DNA of 64,000 bases from Leptidea sinapis (lineage: Eukaryota > Arthropoda > Insecta > Lepidoptera > Pieridae): NCBI RefSeq assembly GCF_905404315.1, contig NC_066272.1, positions 2,666,001 through 2,730,000 on the forward strand, read 5' to 3'. Of this stretch, positions 57,466 to 64,000 are shown one piece after another. Below the pieces are notes generated by a model. That model saw nothing but the letters and a program-made list of their open reading frames with translations. It made no database searches and was not told where the DNA came from. How positions within the stretch are numbered: the first letter of the stretch is position 1; every line of letters begins with the position of its first letter. The translations under genes were made by a program, and so were the position numbers.

Positions 57466-59120
57466 TTTTTTTGTATAAAATTTTTACTATTTAATTTTGT
57501 AAATTTGTATCTTTATATTATTTTTCTTATATTTTCAATATACAAGTTCAAAAACATGTTAATTTGTATTTATTACTATAAATAACTTATTTAATGTACT
57601 AAACCGTCTTTAGCGGCAGTGCGCACATAGCGTAACGGACGCGCATAGACCTTCTTTTAGGGTTGAATTAAAATTATAAATAATAGATATAAATAGGGTT
57701 CTGTGAGTTGTAACTATGTATTGACAATTTCTTTCTCTTTCATCGTCTTACTATTGAATTCCTTAAAAATTAATAGTTTTTGAGAAATTTACGAAATACT
57801 AAAATGCTATCCTTTCACTTCATCTTTCCTTATAACAATTGAAATTTTTATGTACTAATATTAAGGATTATATGAATATTTCTAGACGTCATTCCGATTT
57901 CAATGAGTTCATATTTTTAGGAGCTTTACCAAGAATTACCACGTCAACTTTATGATTAAGGCATTAAGTCGCTTCCAAATGATCAAAAAATGAATCAACT
58001 GAAAAGTCCACCTGTGCAAGAAACTTGTTTAGATCTATTTAATTAATTGGTAAAATATTTAATGACTTACTATAATGTAGTTCAAGATTGCTATAATGAA
58101 GTTTATTAGAATTTTCAGTATTTTGAATTATATATTGACAATAGTAAAAATCAAACAAATCACACCTATAGTGTTATAGGTATAATTATTATTTATAAAA
58201 TTGCTAAGACATACTAAGTATTAGTTTTTTTTTAATAAATCAGTCTTGATAATCTTACTGATATTATTGTTGTAAATATTATCATTCGGCCAACCCAAAA
58301 ACGATATTTGAACTTGAATAACAAGGTTATCAAATATTCAACCGTGTTCCCGTAATAATTAATTATTGATTTAATTTAAATACACAAGGCCTTGCACAAA
58401 AAAATAAGTGTTAACGTCATTATTCAACCATAATTTAAATTCAATGTAAACTTATTAAAAACTGACCGATACGTTATTCATAAATTTATAGTTAATTAAA
58501 ACACAGTATGATTAAATTATGTTCCGTTCTTCGAGGAAAAGCTTTCTTGCATTTCAAATTAGTTTCCATGTTAATTAGCAGCCGTAACTGAGAAAATTGA
58601 GCATCTGAAAGGCATTCATAAGGATTCGATACTATTACGTAAGTTTCGAGTTTCTTTCGACTTATTATTAAGAGTGTTACGGCAATAAAACACAATATAG
58701 CTTAGATAAAAACAAACAAAATTTATTGAATTAGATATTATTTTGCAGAAATCTATAATAACCCATAGTTTTAAGTTTTCTTGTGTGCTAATTCCACTAA
58801 GATTTGTCTTAAATCAATTTGACACGTGTTTTACTTCTACACGAGGCACCCTCAGGACATGTCGACTCGCCAAGATCTGGGACGAAACTGCCAGTCTCAT
58901 GAGTCTAGGAATTTACACTCAAGAAGACTCACAACATTTGATAAAAACAAACATGAACTGAACTTGATGTGCGTCTATTTTTGTAGAATATTAAGATCAG
59001 ATATAAAGTGTTATTTTACTACGAACAATCTCATCCCATATTCAACAAACATATTCGAAAACATGTTTTGTTCAACTCTCAGGAACAAAGCATACAAGAT
59101 TTTATAACGAGACGTCACTC
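57466..59120. other. No supported feature
   Basis: AT-rich. ORFs at 58743-58961 and 58826-59107 have no recognised motif. Confidence 0.5.
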
Positions 59121-59194
59121 GAACGTTTGGCTCAGTTAGTTAGAGCACCGGCACGGAACGCCGGAGGTCGTGGGTTCGAGACCCGCGTCGTTCA
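59121..59194 (+). tRNA. tRNA-like sequence, probably a SINE head or tRNA pseudogene
   Basis: The 74-nt segment folds as a cloverleaf. The acceptor is GAACGTT against GTCGTTC (5 pairs plus a wobble). The A box is TTGGCTCAGTTAGTTAGAGC. The anticodon stem CCGGC/GCCGG is perfect with loop ACGGAAC. The T arm is GTGGG/CCCGC with GGGTTCGAGACCC. The loop has C instead of the invariant U33; the nominal anticodon would be GGA. Similar heads at 32.3 and 40.4 kb point to a repeat family. Confidence 0.5.
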
Positions 59195-62100
59195 TAAAAT
59201 TTTGTTGTTTTTCAAATTTTATTTGTGTACCTAACATTTTCAAATAATAATATTTAAGAAGAATCGCAACTTCTGTTTTAAACTATACTTACACAATTAC
59301 TGTTTTAAGATAATGGGTTTCTGTTACGTTTATTTACTAGTATACGTATTGCAAATATTTAAAAATTTTAAGTGTATGTTACACATCTTTTGCGATTTTA
59401 TTTTAGGAACGGACACTCTGTGCCCTAAGTGCTCTTATCTTTGTGTGAATTAGTGAAACAATTAATACTTTTACAAACAAATATTAGATTAACAAATATT
59501 TATTGACTGCACTGTTAATATTTTGATATCATTATTTTTTCTTCTCTTAATGAATCTATTGTTTATACATCATTAATTGCTTCAACAGCTCTTTTGTTCA
59601 ATTCATAAACTTTGAGAAACATTAATTTTTAAACATTGGTTAGAATTAAAATTAAAATTGAACCAATTGAAATTTTACAGCAAAACATTCCTTTTTTATG
59701 ATTAATAATATTACGAAGAAATTAATAATAACAGTGCCTTTTTGAATTTACATAATGATGGTGTGGAACGAATTTCCTGAAAGAAGCTTCCGATTAAAAC
59801 AGAACAATCAAGAATAGCGGGAAATTGAAAACTCGTTTACATTCTATATTCAGCGATTGCGAGACTTTTTGACAAAATAAATTGTTATTTTTTAATAATT
59901 ATAGTTCCGCATTTAAAACCTAAATTTTGATAATAGGAAGGTTTATTAAAACAATGCAGAGCACAAGAAATAATAATTTGTTAAAACGATTTTCAAATGT
60001 ATTTTTTCATAGAGCTTATTAAAGTTTTTCAATAGAACTATTATAGGCATTGTGTACATATATTATAAATGTGTATATATATTATAGTGTGAATAAACTG
60101 ATAGTAACATTGTAAATGTAAATGAAAATGAAACTTTAACGAGATTTTTTTTCATGAAGAAGTAAAAATATAATATTAAAAGTAGATTCACAAGCAGTTA
60201 CAAATTTCAACTTCGCTCGGGGACCACATTTGGCTTCGTGTTCATTCACACAAACTTTCCTTTCATAAATTTCTTTTGAACATGAATGTGGATTCACGTT
60301 TTAGAAAGAATAACAATAATGCGTGTAGGTATTGTGTAGAAGTTAATTGGTTTAAATATTTAATGTCTCTGACGATCCTACAAAATAAAATATTTAATAT
60401 AAATTCAGTTAATATAAATGCAACTTCAGTTTTAAAATTCTAGCTGATTTTTGCTAACAAACTTCAGGGTTTTACTTCCTGCGATATATATATTTATGTA
60501 CAATGCTTTTTATTATATTATAATATCAATTAATTGACAGTTTTAAGACAACAACAATTCACAATTCACAGCATAATCTTTATATCTCAACAATGGTGTT
60601 AATAAAACTTGTGAAACATGGAACTCATAGATACACTACATTAATCTATGAGTTCCTACCCTATAATAATTTTGCTTATATTTCTAAAAACCTATCGGTT
60701 AAATTATATCTAAGCCAGCATCTTTCGAGGCAGTATTTTTTATACTGTTGGTCAATATTAAACAAACGGATATAACGGAAATAGAAACGTCTGAAGTTGC
60801 CTTCGTTTCCGTAAAATGAAAAGGTTTCACTACAAAGTAAAATCAAAAGTTGAAAGTCTTTTTATTTTATTTATATTAAAAGTTTAATGTTCATTTTCTA
60901 TCATATTTTAATATATGCATAATCTGCTGTATTCCAACACTAAATATTACACTAATATGATTACTTTGAGAATGAAATGAATGCAGAAGTCCCCTTAAAT
61001 GTTCACTTTGGGACACGGAATGCATTCTGCAGTTTCTGGAAATCGTTCAAGAGTAAGTAGTATATCTTACCACAGCTCTTGACAATCAATTTTCTTTTGC
61101 TGTTCGTTTTTGTGGCAAAAGGATGATTGATTTTGACATCCAATGAGTTATCAAAAAATCCAATACTTTAAAATTTTTTAATGAAAACATTATTGTGTGT
61201 TTGCGGCGGCGAGACGACTATTTTTAAGCTTTTATGTCAAATGTACAAGGGGTTGTTATTGCCTGGGATTTAACTGATTTAAATTCTAATTGATAGTCAA
61301 ATTTAATTTATTTTATAAGTTGAAAACAAAGTCATTTATATTTGTGTTCTTAAAATAGGGCAGTCCTTATATCAGATATATGGTAAATATAATAATCTTT
61401 TTTTCTTGTGAATAGACACATCTATAAACGTTTTATAATATAAGCCGTAATATAGTGTTATTCTGAAAAATTAACATCGCCTTAGTTATCCTTTATCACT
61501 ATCATGTAATAGACGTGAATATTTATGGTAAGGGTTTTTTTGTTAATAATTTAAACTAATTAAGGAATGTGTATAAAATAGATTTCCATTTATAAACAGA
61601 TGAACTGTGGATGTTAGGTTATTAGTATTTATTATTAGGTTATGTTATTTTACTGACGACAAATTCTATAGATGGGGTTATTGGAAGGACAGATTATTAT
61701 TACAGAATGGAATAGTAGAAGGCTGTTCATGTCTTGAAGACTGATTGGAAACTCTTAGATGAATGTCCGACAAGAGGGTAGTAGAAATTGTGCCATCGGG
61801 TGTTTTGAATAAAGTCATTAGGCCATGCAATTTGCGACAACTCTCAAGTCTCAGTAACTTGAAGTAAGATAGTCTTTCCTCATATTATGTAGCCCTTTTA
61901 AGACCTTATCGTCAATACGCTTTTATCTGATCTGAAAATCCAAGTGATATTAACATAACTGCATTCCTAAGACCGATCAAAACTAAATGAGACGAAGAGA
62001 ACCCGATTCAGAAAACAATAGAAACTAGTGTCGAGAAAGTTTGCAGGTTCCGGTGCTGCTAGACTAAGTTTGATTTGCATTTTCTTGTTAGTTTTTATAA

Positions 62101-63615
62101 CTGCCCTAAAAGCCCCTCAAGCCCTCAATATTGTAAGATATTGGCATTAAAAAAATGGATTGGTCACTGGACTAATACCATTCCAAGACTAATTAGAACT
62201 GTGTAACCTCTAGGTAAATGCAAAGTGATAAGGCAGATTGCAAGATAGTAAATTAAAAAAAAAAAAAACGTTTTTACAACTGTTGTGAAATTCTCTGTTC
62301 AGTATTGATGAATAATTGATTTTATATTTGATATGTTCAATGTTTACTTTTAATTTATTCAAACAAAACAAATACATTTACAATACTACCTATGATTACA
62401 TTAAAACTACCATTACGGGGAAGTGTACCAAGAATACGCTGAATAAGCTGATCCGTTGACTGAAATAGGTGCCAGCGCTTGGGTTACCAGTAGCCCTGTT
62501 GAGGCGCGTAGATGAATGAATCTAAATAGCAACTTTTATAATGTTCCATATTCAATACAATTCAAAAACTATCGAATTAACGATGTTTAAACTTACTGGA
62601 CGGCATGTGTGTTTTGATATATTTGTGGAGTAATTTTGAATACTTTACTTATATTATTGTATCATTTTTATGAATCAGAAATTACTTATGCTACTGCTAT
62701 ACATACAACTTTTGTTGAAACTACCAGTTGCTCAATCACCAAAATGTTTAATGTTTACCTCAACAATTGTTAAATTATTAAAACTTCAGTAAGAGACGGG
62801 ACTTTATAGCGAATCCACTACACTCACCCTGATGAAGGACCTCCGAATGATCCGACACTAGTCGGTACTTACATCGATAAATCGTGACTTAAAAGCCGTA
62901 TTAATAAATAAGTCAACTATTGTTGCAAACCAACCATTTGACTCAAAATACTACATACTTTTCAAGATGTTTCATTGAATCGAACTCCTAGTACATAATA
63001 CCGGATTAAGTGACGTATAAAATAGTGTATCATATTTTATTACTGAATTAATATTATAATACTCACGAACTTTTTGCTATTTCATTAAAAGGGGTAATTG
63101 TGAACCCGTTTTGTATGTTATTTTAACGAATTGAGCAATTTCAGCAGTAATTACATCATTATCTCTTAATTTTGTGAGGATAATGACGCAGTACTCATTT
63201 AAAATGGATCATGAAATTTTATTTTCAACTGACACCAATTATGTTGCAGATATCAACTATTCAGCACCTTGATACTTTTATATTTATAATGAGATTGTCA
63301 TACGTTATAAGAGAAATAAATGTTTTAATTTATCTATAGCATATTATATCAATAAAATATGTGAGGGCTTCTTTGCATCATTAACAATTTCTATACGTAT
63401 AATATAGTATTCTAAAAGGTATGCTTTAAAGATTTAACGTTATCACAATATTTGTAGTTAAAATGCTGGAGTCATCTTGGCAACCTAATAGAGGTCGCTA
63501 TGGATAATTTCTTACTTTGTAAAAAAACATAAGTAAATGATAACCAAAATAAACCATATAATGTGTGTAGATTGTGATTCAGACTTAAAAATTTTGAACA
63601 TTGTGGTAATGTGGC
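59195..63615. other. Long AT-rich stretch without supported genes
   Basis: Only minor structure: a hairpin at 60620-60656 (GGAACTCATAGAT / ATCTATGAGTTCC, 11-nt loop), an A-run at about 62250-62268, and a GTGTATATATATTATA-type low-complexity area near 60070. A faint resemblance at 62045-62080 (GGTTCCGGTGCTGCTAGACTAAG) to the Tc1 remnant at 54.87 kb is not strong enough to call. Confidence 0.5.
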
Positions 63616-63870
63616 GTGTTTGTGCTCATTATTCCAGAATATTTCGAGAATGCAGGTTTAAAAAAGATTTGTGGCTGGTGTATTCTCTGGAAAATAGTGG
63701 AAGACAGTGGTAATCCCTATACTCCCGTATTTATTTACACCGTTACTAAGCCCCACAACACCACAAGAAATAAAGCACCACAGATGCCATTTCCGTACCC
63801 GAAATACAGTGGAATGATGTTTTGGTCTCTGGAAGCAACAGTTTGTCTAGAAGCATGTATGGAAATATAG
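63616..63870 (+). CDS. Unidentified 84-codon ORF
   Basis: Starts MFVLIIPEYFENAGLKK and has several Cys and Trp (ICGWCILW) and a Pro-rich middle (NKAPQMPFPYPKYSG). Composition is less AT-biased than its surroundings, which is the only reason to list it. No domain, splice-site pattern or upstream promoter was recognised. It may be a chance ORF or part of an unrecognised repeat. Confidence 0.15.
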   Translation: MFVLIIPEYFENAGLKKICGWCILWKIVEDSGNPYTPVFIYTVTKPHNTTRNKAPQMPFPYPKYSGMMFWSLEATVCLEACMEI

Positions 63871-64000
63871 ATAGTAAAAAATGACAATATTTGTAGTTAA
63901 AACATTTCATAATAGACATAGTTATTGGCCGATTTTAATTAAAAAAAAAAATATTTTATGTAACGTAACTAATAATATCAATCAGGAAATAAGCCTAGTT

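Noticed and set aside
58743..59107. Two overlapping plus ORFs as a small gene
   Set aside because: No motif and no supporting signals; Cys/Thr content is not distinctive and frames are short for AT-rich DNA.

Overview
This window looks like non-coding, transposon-dense nuclear DNA from an insect, most likely a moth or butterfly (Lepidoptera). The evidence is AT-rich sequence, a BEL/Pao LTR retrotransposon, several clades of non-LTR retrotransposon (RTE-like, CR1/Rex/Jockey-like), tRNA-derived SINE heads, Helitron-type ends, and short non-autonomous families whose sequences I recognise as common in Lepidoptera. I found no host protein-coding gene that I can support. Every long or recognisable ORF belongs to a mobile element, and nearly all are broken.

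Layout. 1-6.7 kb: a BEL/Pao element on the minus strand. It has a 5' LTR and primer-binding site on the right, then gag, protease, RT, RNase H and integrase. It is broken by frameshifts, one in-frame stop, a 91-bp tandem duplication and a nested LINE; its 3' LTR is not seen in the window. 6.7-19.3 kb: sparse AT-rich DNA with scattered short repeats (family B, family E, tRNA-like heads, LINE tails, foldbacks). 19.3-23.7 kb: an internally deleted LINE ('LINE-A'), a 15-nt-period minisatellite and a family E copy. 23.7-27.7 kb: a decayed RTE-like LINE, a CR1-like fragment and a Helitron-like end. 28.3-32.1 kb: an RTE fragment and a second LINE-A copy.

30.73-46.95 kb: an 8.11-kb unit present twice in direct tandem. 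By eye the two copies differ at only three places. Each carries LINE-A, a head-to-head tRNA-like pair, a CR1-like fragment, a SINE, a putative solo LTR, RTE fragments and a ~1.07-kb foldback.

47.66-52.04 kb: a giant inverted repeat with ~1.7-kb arms and a ~0.9-kb spacer, directly beside a Helitron-like 3' end. 52-64 kb: low-density DNA with LINE-A tails, a Tc1-like transposase remnant, family B and E copies, a nested foldback and a tRNA-like sequence.

No genes work together here as a pathway. The structure is one of layered insertion, deletion and recent segmental duplication. The points most worth a second look are the near-identical tandem duplication (recent event or assembly artefact), the giant inverted repeat (possible hairpin-RNA source) and an extreme strand-asymmetric GCGG motif enrichment confined to the BEL element.
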